DNA of 61,084 nt from an uncultured Nitratireductor sp. (lineage in GTDB: Bacteria; Pseudomonadota; Alphaproteobacteria; Rhizobiales; Rhizobiaceae). The DNA lies in assembly GCF_913053745.1 (NCBI RefSeq), contig NZ_CAJXGF010000006.1:1-61084 (forward strand), written 5' to 3'. The notes beneath the pieces are model-generated. The model did no database searches, was not told the origin of the DNA, and saw only the letters and a program-made list of their open reading frames with translations. The position numbers and the translations under genes are program-made. Position 1 is the stretch's first letter; each line of letters starts with the position of its first letter. Positions 1 through 7,783 of this stretch are shown here, one piece after another.

Positions 1-1224
1 CTCTTCGTTGCCGCCATGCTTCTCACCGTGCTCGGCCTCATGCCTGGCCTGCCTTTCCTGCCTTTCGTCGCACTTGCCGCCGTGATGGCAGGCATCGGCT
101 ACGCCTTGCCGCGACGTGCGCGCCAGCGGCAGGAAAAGCAACACGAAGTTCAGCGGCAAGAGCAGCTCTCGCAGGAAGAAGAAGAGCGCAACTCGGTCAA
201 ATCTTCGTTGAAGACGGCCGAGATCGAACTGCTCATCGGCAAGCAGCTTTCCACGCGACTTCTGGCTTCGCATCAGGAATTGGCCTATCGCATGGGCAAG
301 ATGCGCAAGAAGTTTGCCGCGCAGTACGGTTTCGTCGTGCCCGAAGTGCGTCTGACCGACGACTATTCCATCCCGCCCAAAAGCTACCGCATCAAGATCC
401 ACGGCACCGTGGTGACAGAGTATCAGATGCGCGTCGGCGAACTGCTCGTCCTGGTTGGCAACAACCGGATGCCCGACATGCCTGGCGAAGAGGTCAAGGA
501 GCCAGCGTTCGGCATGCGCGCCTTCTCGGTGCCGGAAATGTTCAGCGACGACCTGAAACGCGAACGCTATGCCTTCGCCGACAACATGTCGGTCCTGCTG
601 ACCCATCTCAGCGAAGTGATCCGAAACAACCTGCCGCAACTTCTGTCCTACAAGGACATGAAGGCGCTCATCGAACGGCTCGATCCCGAATACCGTAAGC
701 TCGCCGATGAAATCTGCTCCTCGCACATAACCTATCCGGGTTTGCAGGCGGTGCTCAAACTTCTCCTGGCTGAGCGCGTCTCTATCCGCAATCTCCATCT
801 CATCATCGAGGCCATTGCCGAGATCGCGCCGCATATCCGCCGCACCGAGCAGATCGTCGAGCATGTCCGCATCCGCATGGCGCAGCAAATCTGCGGCGAC
901 CTGACCGAAGGCAACACGCTCAAAGTGCTCCGGCTCGGGGGTCGCTGGGACCTGGCCTTCCATCAGGCGCTCAAGCGCGACGCCAAGGGCGAAATCCGAG
1001 AGTTCGACATCGATCCGCGCCAGCTCGAGGAATTCGGGCAGGAGGCGAGCACGGCCATCCGGAAGTATCTGGACGCCGGCGAGCGCTTCGTGCTTGTCAC
1101 CGCGCCCGAGGCGCGGCCCTACGTGCGCATGATCGTCGAACGACTGTTCCCGACGCTGCCTGTACTCAGCCATGTGGAAATGGCAAAAGGCGTCGAACTC
1201 AGCGTGCTGGGCTCGATTTCGTAA
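1..1224 (+). CDS. flhA: FlhA, flagellar type III export gate protein (C-terminal part, 5' end outside window)
   Basis: The frame is open from the first base, so the gene begins upstream; about 407 residues remain of a family usually near 690. The first 30 or so residues hold the last hydrophobic membrane segment ([18 protein letters not shown]), followed by a charged linker and the large cytoplasmic FlhA domain that docks chaperone-substrate complexes at the export gate. The motif [11 protein letters not shown] and the ending [14 protein letters not shown] are typical of the FlhA C-terminal domain. It is followed 48 bp later by fliR, the usual partner in the export apparatus. The identification is secure; only the truncation by the window edge limits it. 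Confidence 0.96.
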   Translation, partial: LFVAAMLLTVLGLMPGLPFLPFVALAAVMAGIGYALPRRARQRQEKQHEVQRQEQLSQEEEERNSVKSSLKTAEIELLIGKQLSTRLLASHQELAYRMGKMRKKFAAQYGFVVPEVRLTDDYSIPPKSYRIKIHGTVVTEYQMRVGELLVLVGNNRMPDMPGEEVKEPAFGMRAFSVPEMFSDDLKRERYAFADNMSVLLTHLSEVIRNNLPQLLSYKDMKALIERLDPEYRKLADEICSSHITYPGLQAVLKLLLAERVSIRNLHLIIEAIAEIAPHIRRTEQIVEHVRIRMAQQICGDLTEGNTLKVLRLGGRWDLAFHQALKRDAKGEIREFDIDPRQLEEFGQEASTAIRKYLDAGERFVLVTAPEARPYVRMIVERLFPTLPVLSHVEMAKGVELSVLGSIS

Positions 1225-1272
1225 TGCCGGACCCACGCTCCCTGGGAGCCAGAGCGTCGGCAACCTGATACG

Positions 1273-2019
1273 ATGCTCGAAACCCCGCTCCTCGCCGCGT
1301 TTCTTGCCTTCTGCCGTATCGGCGGCTGCTTCATGCTCATGCCCGGGCTATCGAGCGTGCGCGTGCCCATGCAGGTGCGCCTGTTCGCTGCCGTGGCGGC
1401 CACGCTTGCCATGCTCGCTCATCTTTGGGATCTCATCACACCGCACGTGTCCGACGAACCGGGGCCGCTTTTCCTGCTGATCGCCTCGGAACTTGCCATC
1501 GGCGCGCTGATCGGTCTCATCGCCCGCGTCTACGTCCTGTCGCTGCAATTTATCGGCACCTCCATGGCCATGTTCATGGGCTTCGGCATGGCCGCCGGCG
1601 GCACCGCGATCGAAGAGGCCGAACCGCAGCCACCACTTACCGCGCTCATCTCGCTCTCGGCACTAATGCTGCTCTTCGTTCTCGATTTTCACCACCTGAT
1701 CATCCGTGCGTTGGTGGTCTCGTACGAACTGGCGCCGATCGATAGCCTGTTCGACCCGCAATCCGCACTGACCGACATCACCGACACGCTTTCCGACGCA
1801 TTCTTCGTGATGCTCAGGCTCGGCAGCCCCTTTCTCGCCTACGCGATCCTGGTGAACCTCGCCATCGGTTTCATCAACAAGCTCACGCCGCAGATCCCGA
1901 TCTACTTCATATCCCTGCCATTCGTGATCGCGGGAGGCATCATTCTCCTCTATTTCGCCATCCCCTCGCTGCTCGGGCTTTTCGCCGAGGGGTTCTTTCC
2001 GATCTTCGAGGGACGTTAG
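1273..2019 (+). CDS. fliR: FliR, flagellar export apparatus membrane protein
   Basis: Predicted 248-residue polytopic membrane protein of normal FliR length. FliR forms, with FliP and FliQ, the export pore of the flagellar type III secretion system in the inner membrane. Visible features are the N-terminal segment with R-I-G-G-C-F and a following MPG, the conserved stretch FIGTSMAMFMGFGMA around residues 93-107, and the C-terminal LAIGFINKLTPQIPIYFISLP, which is characteristic of the family. The ATG at 1273 follows flhA by 48 bp and the stop lies two bases before the next ATG, so the genes are almost certainly co-transcribed. Confidence 0.95.
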   Translation: MLETPLLAAFLAFCRIGGCFMLMPGLSSVRVPMQVRLFAAVAATLAMLAHLWDLITPHVSDEPGPLFLLIASELAIGALIGLIARVYVLSLQFIGTSMAMFMGFGMAAGGTAIEEAEPQPPLTALISLSALMLLFVLDFHHLIIRALVVSYELAPIDSLFDPQSALTDITDTLSDAFFVMLRLGSPFLAYAILVNLAIGFINKLTPQIPIYFISLPFVIAGGIILLYFAIPSLLGLFAEGFFPIFEGR

Positions 2020-2021
2020 GC

Positions 2022-2411
2022 ATGTCGACACCACGGCAGAAACGCCTGCGGAAGCTTGTATCGGTGATGGAACGCCTCAAGAACTATCACCAGGCACAAC
2101 ACGCCGCGCACATGGCCGAAACCGTAGCTGCGGAAGAGGAAGCCAAGTCCATCACCGACACGCTCGACACCGGCACCACCATGACGGCCCTTTTTCCCGA
2201 CCTTTATCATCGCCGTGTCGCAAATGCGCTTGAGCGCAGCCGCTCGAGTGCCGAACGCGCCCGGCAGGAAGCGCAAAGCATCATGCAAGCGGATGCGCGT
2301 GGCAACGCTTTGGCACGCGCCTATCGCGAGGCCACAAACATGGAAGAACGCAGCAGCGCCGACAAGGAACGCCTCGAATTCATCGAACGCCGCAGAACGG
2401 GCGAGACTTAA
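2022..2411 (+). CDS. Small coiled-coil flagellar-cluster protein, FliJ-like candidate
   Basis: Predicted 129-residue, highly charged, helical protein with no signal peptide or membrane segment. It begins two bases after the fliR stop and so belongs to the flagellar operon. The composition (long runs of A, E, R, K, Q; segments such as ERSRSSAERARQEAQSI) suggests an antiparallel coiled coil like the export chaperone FliJ, and the size fits FliJ (about 130-150). I cannot see diagnostic FliJ residues, so the function is inferred from position and fold type only. Confidence 0.75.
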   Translation: MSTPRQKRLRKLVSVMERLKNYHQAQHAAHMAETVAAEEEAKSITDTLDTGTTMTALFPDLYHRRVANALERSRSSAERARQEAQSIMQADARGNALARAYREATNMEERSSADKERLEFIERRRTGET

Positions 2412-2459
2412 GCCTCCCACAAGCTTGTTCTGGGAATATGCCGTTTACAAACACGAACG

Positions 2460-3014
2460 ATGGAGGACGCCTTGGCGATATCGCCTCCCGGCGACATTGT
2501 CTTGAATGTGGCGCGCGCCGCAGACCCGGCCAAAGCCGCAGCCGCGAAAGAGCGGCTTGAGGCGAAGTCGGGTGTAAGCGCCAGTTTTTCGACAGTGATC
2601 GACACGCGGCCCATCAGTCCAATGAAGGCTGGCGCAAACGCGCCGTCCGATGTCGAAAAGAAGTTCGAGGCGATGGTTCTTCAGAACTTCATGCAATCGC
2701 TCCTGCCGGAGGAGACCTCCGCCGTTTACGGCGAGGGACTGGCCGGCGAGATGTGGCGCTCGATGCTGGCCCAGCAGCTCAGCGAAACACTGGCCGAGAA
2801 GGGTGGCATCGGCATCGCCCGCAATGTTTTGCGCGACTATACGGTCGAAAACGAGCACCGCGTGCCCGTGGGCGCGGTCTCGCAGACGCCAGAGCAGCAA
2901 GAAGCCGGCAGACGGGCTCTGCTTTCCACCGCTATGGTCGAGGAGATCGAGCGGCACGCGGCCAAGACGCTGGGCGGGAACCCTACACCGACCCGCAATG
3001 ACAAAGAGAGCTGA
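2460..3014 (+). CDS. Flagellar rod-binding protein (FlgJ N-terminal domain / CheL type)
   Basis: 184-residue protein whose middle (about residues 63-124) matches the rod-binding domain: KKFEAMVLQNFMQSLLP followed by YGEGLAGEMWRSMLAQQLSE and a GIGIA motif. This domain caps or scaffolds assembly of the flagellar rod in the periplasm. The muramidase half found in enteric FlgJ is absent, as in alphaproteobacterial single-domain proteins once called CheL. No classical signal peptide is visible, which is consistent with export through the flagellar apparatus. The ATG at 2460 lies 48 bp after the previous gene. Confidence 0.88.
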   Translation: MEDALAISPPGDIVLNVARAADPAKAAAAKERLEAKSGVSASFSTVIDTRPISPMKAGANAPSDVEKKFEAMVLQNFMQSLLPEETSAVYGEGLAGEMWRSMLAQQLSETLAEKGGIGIARNVLRDYTVENEHRVPVGAVSQTPEQQEAGRRALLSTAMVEEIERHAAKTLGGNPTPTRNDKES

Positions 3015-3036
3015 AGTACAGAAACGGAACGAAACC

Positions 3037-3450
3037 ATGTACGATATGACCTCCGCAGCCAATTCCGAGAAAGCCTCTCTGGCCATGAACCAGCATGGTG
3101 GCGCGAGCGCCCTGGCGATCATGCGCCGCATCGAGGAAACAATCGACGCCGAGACCGATGCGATCCGCAACGATCCCGCTTTCGATCTCAAGGCGTCCAA
3201 TGCGCGCAAGAGCCGTCACCTTTACGAGTTGACGCGCGCGCTCAAGGGAGCAAACGAAGCGGGCCTTGCCAACGCGCATCGTGACGCGCTGGTCCGGTTG
3301 CGGGACAAGCTCGCTGATAATGAAGCCACTATCCGCGCGCATATGGGCGCCGTCAACGAAGTGGCGGAGCTCCTGCAAGACGCCATCGAGCGCGCGCAGA
3401 CCGACGGCACCTATTCGCAACACGAATTCGGCCAGGCCGCACCCACATGA
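3037..3450 (+). CDS. Small helical flagellar-cluster protein, FlgN-like chaperone candidate
   Basis: 137-residue helical protein starting at ATG 3037; the open frame runs much further upstream but that part overlaps the rod-binding gene and is spurious. Residues 28-70 (RRIEETIDAETDAIRNDP and a following SRHLYELTRAL) and the C-terminal amphipathic helices resemble the four-helix export chaperone FlgN, which delivers hook-filament junction proteins. Its stop overlaps the next start by 4 bp, showing translational coupling. The position at the end of a rhizobial flagellar operon supports the role, but the FlgN assignment is an inference. Confidence 0.8.
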   Translation: MYDMTSAANSEKASLAMNQHGGASALAIMRRIEETIDAETDAIRNDPAFDLKASNARKSRHLYELTRALKGANEAGLANAHRDALVRLRDKLADNEATIRAHMGAVNEVAELLQDAIERAQTDGTYSQHEFGQAAPT

Positions 3451-3986
3451 TAAAGTTCGTCTTCGCCGCCCTGTGGATCTGCGCGGTGTCGGTTGGAACG
3501 ATGCTTTATTCGTTCCAATTCTCACAGGCCAAGAACAACGCCGAACCCCCACCCGCTTTCTTTGGCGGCCTCGATTATGTGAGCACGGACGTGATTTCGG
3601 TGCCGGTCGTCAAGACCGGGGCGGTAGACGGCTATTTTCTCACGCGCCTGTCTTATTCGATCGACTCAAAGAAGCTCAAAGCCCTGAGCATTCCGGTAGA
3701 GGCCATGTTGGTGGATGAGATTTACTCTCATCTTTATGCCAACCCCGCCATCGACTACGCGAGCAAGGATGGTTTCGACGTTTCCGCGTTCCGCGACGGA
3801 TTGGTCGAAAGCATCAATGCGCGGGTCGGCGAGGAGCTGATCCACGAAGTGTTCATCGAACAGGCCGATTATCTGTCCAAGGCAGAAATCCGCAACCAGT
3901 CAGCAAGAAGCCGGCTTGGCCCGGAAACTTCAGGCCCCAATGCACTGGAAGCGGATTCCACGGCATCGCAGCCAAGCAGCCACTGA
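3447..3986 (+). CDS. Membrane-anchored flagellar-cluster protein of unknown function
   Basis: 179-residue protein with one N-terminal membrane segment (about residues 3-22, FVFAALWICAVSVGTMLYSF) and a periplasmic remainder. The layout is a single anchor, a beta-rich domain, then an amphipathic helix (RDGLVESINARVGEELIHEV). It superficially recalls FliL, which supports stator function, but no FliL signature is certain. The start ATG overlaps the preceding stop (ATGA), and a strong terminator follows at 4031-4066, so it is the last gene of the flagellar transcript. The low-complexity tail after residue 150 is probably disordered. Confidence 0.75.
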   Translation: MIKFVFAALWICAVSVGTMLYSFQFSQAKNNAEPPPAFFGGLDYVSTDVISVPVVKTGAVDGYFLTRLSYSIDSKKLKALSIPVEAMLVDEIYSHLYANPAIDYASKDGFDVSAFRDGLVESINARVGEELIHEVFIEQADYLSKAEIRNQSARSRLGPETSGPNALEADSTASQPSSH

Positions 3987-4442
3987 ACTCCCCCGCCGGC
4001 GTCTTCACCTGCCGCAGCCCATTTGTCAAAGCCCGAGAATCGCACCGATTTTCGGGCGCGTTTGTTTGTCAGAAGCTTCTCGCCTGTGATACCGGAAAAG
4101 GGGGATTTTGGGGGCGCTTATCGCCACCAGCATCGATCTTTTCCATTTGTAATATAAGAAATATAACTTTGAAAATTTGAAATAGTATAAAGAATAAATA
4201 TTATTCATAAGCTATATAATTATGCGAAATTCCGCTTCATAACGCATTTTTATATCCAAATGCCTCATTCCTGTCCAAAATCGATCTGTTTAATGCAGAT
4301 ATAAGGCGTTGCCTTATACAGCAAACAATGTAAACAGTTCCCCGCTACTGCAATTATCCTGAAATTTTTAATCGGGACGCGGGGGGCACTGTTTCGTTGC
4401 CGCACTATGTGCGGGCCGAAAGAGTATATTTGGAGATTTATA
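3987..4442. other. AT-rich intergenic region between flagellar operon and MarR gene
   Basis: 456 bp with no convincing gene. The first 80 bp hold the terminator of the flagellar operon. The stretch 4135-4260 is strikingly AT-rich (runs such as AATATAAGAAATATAAC) compared with the GC-rich surroundings, and is the likely promoter region of the MarR-type gene. Small open frames on the minus strand here (60 and 100 codons) have no recognisable features. Confidence 0.6.
4031..4066 (+). terminator. Rho-independent terminator of the flagellar operon
   Basis: A 12-bp stem, GCCCGAGAATCG paired with CGATTTTCGGGC (one G-T pair), with a 3-base loop, is followed by a GCGTTTGTTTG tail. It lies 44 bp after the last flagellar stop. 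Confidence 0.75.
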
Positions 4443-4982
4443 GTGACGATGACGCACCCCTCGGCCGATATTTCGCCGCCGATCCCGGACAGGGAATGTC
4501 TGGAAGCTTTTGATACAGACACCAACAATCCCTGCTTACCACCTCTGGCAACGGCTATTGGATACAAACTGCGCCGCGCGCAGCTCGCCGTCTTCCAAGA
4601 CTTTCAGAAATCGTTCGCTTCGGTCAAACTGCGGCCAACAGAATTCGCCGTACTCTCTCTGATCGCGGCAAATCCCGGCCAGAAACAGACTGAAGTGGCA
4701 GAGCAACTGGGCATCAAGCGCGCGAATTTCGTCGCACTGATGGATTGTCTGGAAAATCGCGGGCTCGCGGAACGCCGAAAGGGCGATATCGACCGCCGTT
4801 CGCATTCCCTGCACCTTACATCCAAAGGCGCCGACTTCATCTCCGATATTTCGAAGCTCTGGGCACAGCACGAAAAACGGATCATCGAGAAACTGGGCGG
4901 AGAGGACAATCGCGATGCGCTTATTGCACTCCTCGATCGTCTGTTGGCAAACAAGAAACGCACCCCACTGCCGCGTCGATGA
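4443..4982 (+). CDS. MarR-family transcriptional regulator
   Basis: About 179 residues with a winged helix-turn-helix: LRPTEFAVLSLIAANPGQKQ, then the recognition region TEVAEQLGIKRANFVALMDCL, and the wing ERRKGDIDRRSHSLHLT with the conserved D-x-R-S that typifies MarR. MarR dimers usually repress nearby genes and release DNA on binding small phenolic or lipophilic ligands. The start is set at GTG 4443, where GGAG lies 7 bases upstream; ATG 4449 is an alternative, and an upstream ATG at 4407 has no ribosome site. The regulated gene could be the SCP2 gene downstream, but the palindrome there is not obviously a MarR site. Confidence 0.88.
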   Translation: MTMTHPSADISPPIPDRECLEAFDTDTNNPCLPPLATAIGYKLRRAQLAVFQDFQKSFASVKLRPTEFAVLSLIAANPGQKQTEVAEQLGIKRANFVALMDCLENRGLAERRKGDIDRRSHSLHLTSKGADFISDISKLWAQHEKRIIEKLGGEDNRDALIALLDRLLANKKRTPLPRR

Positions 4983-4998
4983 AAACCGACAAAAGACG

Positions 4999-5014
4999 TT
5001 GACGTAAACGTCAA
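4999..5014. promoter_or_regulatory. Perfect palindromic operator TTGACGT-AA-ACGTCAA
   Basis: Two perfect 7-bp arms around a 2-base centre, 86 bp upstream of the SCP2 start. TTGACG within it could serve as a -35 element. The sequence resembles motifs described for MerR-type LiuR and related regulators of branched-chain amino acid and acyl-CoA catabolism in Proteobacteria; that link comes from memory of the consensus, not from a search. Confidence 0.6.
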
Positions 5015-5103
5015 ATAATGTCTAGTGTCTGGCAACGGGTCTCCCTGCGTCAGTCGGGCAGAGCCATGAAAACGCAGCATATCCGGTTACAGGGAGAACA
5101 TGT

Positions 5104-5385
5104 ATGGGGATGGACGCGATTGCCGAGAAAGTGAAAGCGCGTGTTGCAGATTCGGATTTCGCCCGATCGGTGAAGTTCGATTGCGGCGATGACGGCGTGA
5201 TTGTCATCGATGGAAGCAGCGTTTCCACCGGAGACGGCGAAGCCGATTGCGTTATCAGCCTTTCCAAGGATGACCTGGAGGCCATGATTTCGGGCGATCT
5301 CGACCCCACATCGGCCTTCATGCAGGGAAAACTCAAAGTGGACGGAGACATGTCCGTTGCAATGCAACTCAGCCAAGTGCTGTAG
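5104..5385 (+). CDS. SCP2 sterol-binding domain protein
   Basis: 93-residue single-domain protein. The pattern (a VKFDCGDDGVIVIDG strand region, then ADCVISLSKDDLEAMISGDLDP and AFMQGKLKVDGDMSVAMQL) is the standard SCP2 fold, which binds acyl-CoA, fatty acids or other lipids in a hydrophobic tunnel in the cytoplasm. The ATG at 5104 is preceded by AGGGAGA. A second out-of-frame ATG at 5100 is not used. Its own operator (4999-5014) and terminator (5413-5450) show it is a one-gene transcription unit. Its substrate is unknown. Confidence 0.92.
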   Translation: MGMDAIAEKVKARVADSDFARSVKFDCGDDGVIVIDGSSVSTGDGEADCVISLSKDDLEAMISGDLDPTSAFMQGKLKVDGDMSVAMQLSQVL

Positions 5386-5412
5386 TCGCAAGATCGCAAA
5401 GACGAGACCTTT

Positions 5413-5450
5413 GGGCGGATCGCTTTTTGAGCAAAAGCGATCCGCCCTTT
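5413..5450 (+). terminator. Strong terminator after SCP2 gene
   Basis: A perfect 15-bp stem (GGGCGGATCGCTTTT with its complement, loop TGAGC) is followed by TTTCTC. It lies between the convergent SCP2 and GNAT genes. Confidence 0.8.
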
Positions 5451-5469
5451 CTCATATTGAAAAGCCTTT

Positions 5470-6054
5470 TTACGCCACAAGCCCGTGCGCGCGACTGCGT
5501 ATGCTCATCTTTCGTCCGCAGGCTCGCAAGGTACCCGTGGCACCGGCGAGCGCCCCTGGAACAAGTTCCAGAGCCAGGAAGCGCTCCGTCTCGTAGGGTC
5601 CCGGCATCGCAAGCGCGCGCGTCGGCGCCGAGGAGAAGCCGAACCGCTCATAATAGACGGCATCGCCCACCAGAAGAACTGCCGGATGCTCCAGCCTCCG
5701 TGCCTCGGCGAGCGCGTGGCGCATCAGAGCGCTCCCGACTCCGCATCCGGAAAGTGCGGTCTCCACAGCCAACGGCCCGAGCAGAAGCGCGGCCTGTCCA
5801 CCTGTGCCCAAACGCACATTCCAAAGGCGGACAGAGCCGATCAGACGGCCTTCGTCGTCACGCGCGACAAACGCCAACCCCTCCGCCGGCAACCGGCCCC
5901 GGCGCAACGTCTCCGAGGATTTGAGCTTGCGCTTCGACCCCATGACGCGATCGAGCAAGGCTTCGCGTTCGGTCAGGTCCTGCGCGGTTTCACAAAGAAT
6001 CGAAAAAGCAGGGGCATCCACCCCGCCGACAACAACCTGGTTCATGGCCTTCAT
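5470..6054 (-). CDS. GNAT-family N-acetyltransferase (YhbS-like)
   Basis: 194 residues. The acetyl-CoA fold is visible: GRLIGSVRLWNVRLG (beta4), LLLGPLAVETALSGCGVGSALM with the Q/C-x-x-G-x-G/A acetyl-CoA loop, and AVYYERFGFSSAPT near the C-terminus, as in YhbS-type acetyltransferases. It lies 58 bp downstream of the ornithine decarboxylase gene on the same strand, so they are probably co-transcribed; acetylation of a polyamine or amino acid is a fair guess but not shown. ATG 6045 (residue 4) is an equally good start, because AAGG lies 9 bases before it. Confidence 0.88.
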   Translation of the reverse strand: MKAMNQVVVGGVDAPAFSILCETAQDLTEREALLDRVMGSKRKLKSSETLRRGRLPAEGLAFVARDDEGRLIGSVRLWNVRLGTGGQAALLLGPLAVETALSGCGVGSALMRHALAEARRLEHPAVLLVGDAVYYERFGFSSAPTRALAMPGPYETERFLALELVPGALAGATGTLRACGRKMSIRSRAHGLVA

Positions 6055-6112
6055 CCTTGAAGCCCGAGAAATCCAGCCCGCGCAAGGATGCGCGGGCCAC
6101 GCAATCTGTTTG

Positions 6113-7246
6113 TCAGATTACGTAGGATCGAAGCGGCTCGAACCCATTGAAGGCCACAGACGCATAAGTCGTGGTGTAGGCGCCCGTTCCCTCGATCAGA
6201 ACCTCGTCGCCTATGGTCAACGACAACGGCAGTGGGTACGGAGTCTTCTCGTACATCACATCGGCGGAATCGCAAGTCGGGCCGGCCAGCACACACGGTG
6301 CGGTTTCGCTGCCGTCGTGGCGGGTTACGAGCGGATAGCGGATCGCCTCGTCCATGGTCTCGGCCAAGCCGCCAAATTTACCGATATCGAGGTAGACCCA
6401 GCGCACATTGTCGTTGTCGGCCTTCCTGGAGATCAGAACGACTTCCGATTTGATGACGCCTGCATTGCCCACCATGCCGCGGCCCGGCTCGATGATTGTC
6501 TCTGGAATGCGATTGCCGAAATGCTTGCGCAGCGCCGAAAAGATCGCCTGGCCGTAGGCCTGAGCCGCCGGAACATCACGTAGGTAGCGCGTGGGGAAAC
6601 CACCGCCCATATTGACCATCTTGAGCACAATGCCCTCGTCCGCCAGCGCGCCGAACACGGCGCGAGCGTCCGCCAACGCGCGATCCCAGGCATCGAGATC
6701 GGTCTGCTGCGAGCCGACATGGAAGGAGACGCCATAAGGATCGAGGCCGAGCGCGCGGGCATGGCGCATCACGTCGACAGCCATGGCCGGCGCACAACCG
6801 AACTTGCGCGACAGTGGCCACTCCGCGCCAGCACCGTCCGTCAGGACGCGGCAAAACACACGCGAACCCGGTGCCGCGCGGGCGATTTTTTCTACCTCTT
6901 CCTGACAGTCCACCGCGAACAGGCGAATGCCGAGTTCGTAGGCGCGCGCCACGTCGCGCTCCTTCTTGATCGTGTTGCCGTAAGAGATGCGGTCGGGCGT
7001 AGCGCCAGCATTAAGTGCCATCTCGATTTCTGCGACAGATGCGGTGTCGAAACTCGAACCAAGCTGGACCAGCAGACGCAGGATTTCCGGCGCCGGATTG
7101 GCCTTCACCGCGTAATAGATCCTGGAGTCGGGCAGCGCCTTCTCGAAAGCGCAGTAATTGTCACGCACGACATCGAGATCGACGACCAGGCAGGGGCCAT
7201 CGGGACGGCGGGTGGCGAGGAAGTCGAGAATACGCTGTGTGGCCAT
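6113..7246 (-). CDS. odc2: Ornithine/lysine decarboxylase, PLP fold III
   Basis: 377 residues, the usual length of alphaproteobacterial eukaryotic-type ornithine decarboxylases. It converts ornithine (often also lysine) to putrescine (cadaverine) in the cytoplasm. The PLP lysine is in YAVKANPAPE (K48), the phosphate loop in EPGRGMVGNAG, and the active-site cysteine in GPTCDSADVMYEK. The longest frame starts 60 bp upstream, but ATG 7246 has GGAGAGA at the right spacing, and the upstream ATG is part of that ribosome site. Homospermidine synthase at 19127-20572 is the expected next enzyme. Its long structured leader is described separately. Confidence 0.95.
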   Translation of the reverse strand: MATQRILDFLATRRPDGPCLVVDLDVVRDNYCAFEKALPDSRIYYAVKANPAPEILRLLVQLGSSFDTASVAEIEMALNAGATPDRISYGNTIKKERDVARAYELGIRLFAVDCQEEVEKIARAAPGSRVFCRVLTDGAGAEWPLSRKFGCAPAMAVDVMRHARALGLDPYGVSFHVGSQQTDLDAWDRALADARAVFGALADEGIVLKMVNMGGGFPTRYLRDVPAAQAYGQAIFSALRKHFGNRIPETIIEPGRGMVGNAGVIKSEVVLISRKADNDNVRWVYLDIGKFGGLAETMDEAIRYPLVTRHDGSETAPCVLAGPTCDSADVMYEKTPYPLPLSLTIGDEVLIEGTGAYTTTYASVAFNGFEPLRSYVI

Positions 7247-7685
7247 GTTTCTCTCCATTTGCGGCCCTTCCGGCCGCACGACTGAAGCTTCTGACTGCAG
7301 GCGCATTTACGCGCCTGCGGTGGACAAAGGAGCGGCATACACACCTTGGAGCCGGCAGGTGGAGAGCACCGGAACCAGGGCCATGCGATGACGCGCAGCG
7401 ATGCATTCCGCCTTGCGGCGAAGATGCGCTTTGTCTGCCTCAGCTTTGGATGGGAGATCCCAACCGCACTGCCGGCAATGAAGGTGTGCCTCTTCAGTAA
7501 CCCCGGTTTTTGGACAACCGGCAGACACCAGAAAGGCCCGCACCGTCGTTGCTTCAAGATGTCCTCGGTCTAGCGGTTGGCCGTAAGACCGACTGGAGTG
7601 GTTAAATCCAGGTACCGTACCGGTTTCCTCGCCATTTTCGAGGTCCGGCGGACACCCACAGGCACGTGCGACTTTGGGCAGCGCC
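7247..7685 (-). promoter_or_regulatory. Long structured 5' leader of ornithine decarboxylase mRNA, candidate speF RNA motif
   Basis: About 430 bases lie between the predicted promoter and the start codon with no convincing gene on either strand. The 3' part forms two tight hairpins: GCAGGCGC/GCGCCTGC (7297-7318, 6-base loop) and TGCGGCC/GGCCGCA (7260-7278), the latter directly upstream of the GGAGAG ribosome site at 7251-7256. A conserved cis-regulatory RNA called the speF motif is known upstream of ornithine decarboxylase genes in alphaproteobacteria. Gene context and length fit, but I could not align the sequence to the Rfam model. Confidence 0.6.
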
Positions 7686-7714
7686 GATATAGTGGCATCG
7701 TCTGTCACAATCAA
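7686..7714 (-). promoter_or_regulatory. odc2: Sigma-70-type promoter for the ornithine decarboxylase transcript
   Basis: On the minus strand TTGATT is followed after exactly 17 bases by TATATC; transcription should begin near 7679. An A/T-rich stretch lies just upstream of the -35. Confidence 0.55.
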
Positions 7715-7783
7715 CGAAAAATTTTGTGTGCTTGAAAAAAAGGGCGCGAATGCCAACCTGTTGCGCCAAGGCGGACGAGGAAA

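Noticed and set aside
4407-4442. ATG 4407 as MarR start
   Set aside because: There is no ribosome site; GTG 4443 has GGAG at proper spacing.
5485-6060. 191-codon plus-strand frame opposite the GNAT gene
   Set aside because: The minus-strand protein has the acetyl-CoA motifs, and the plus frame has none.
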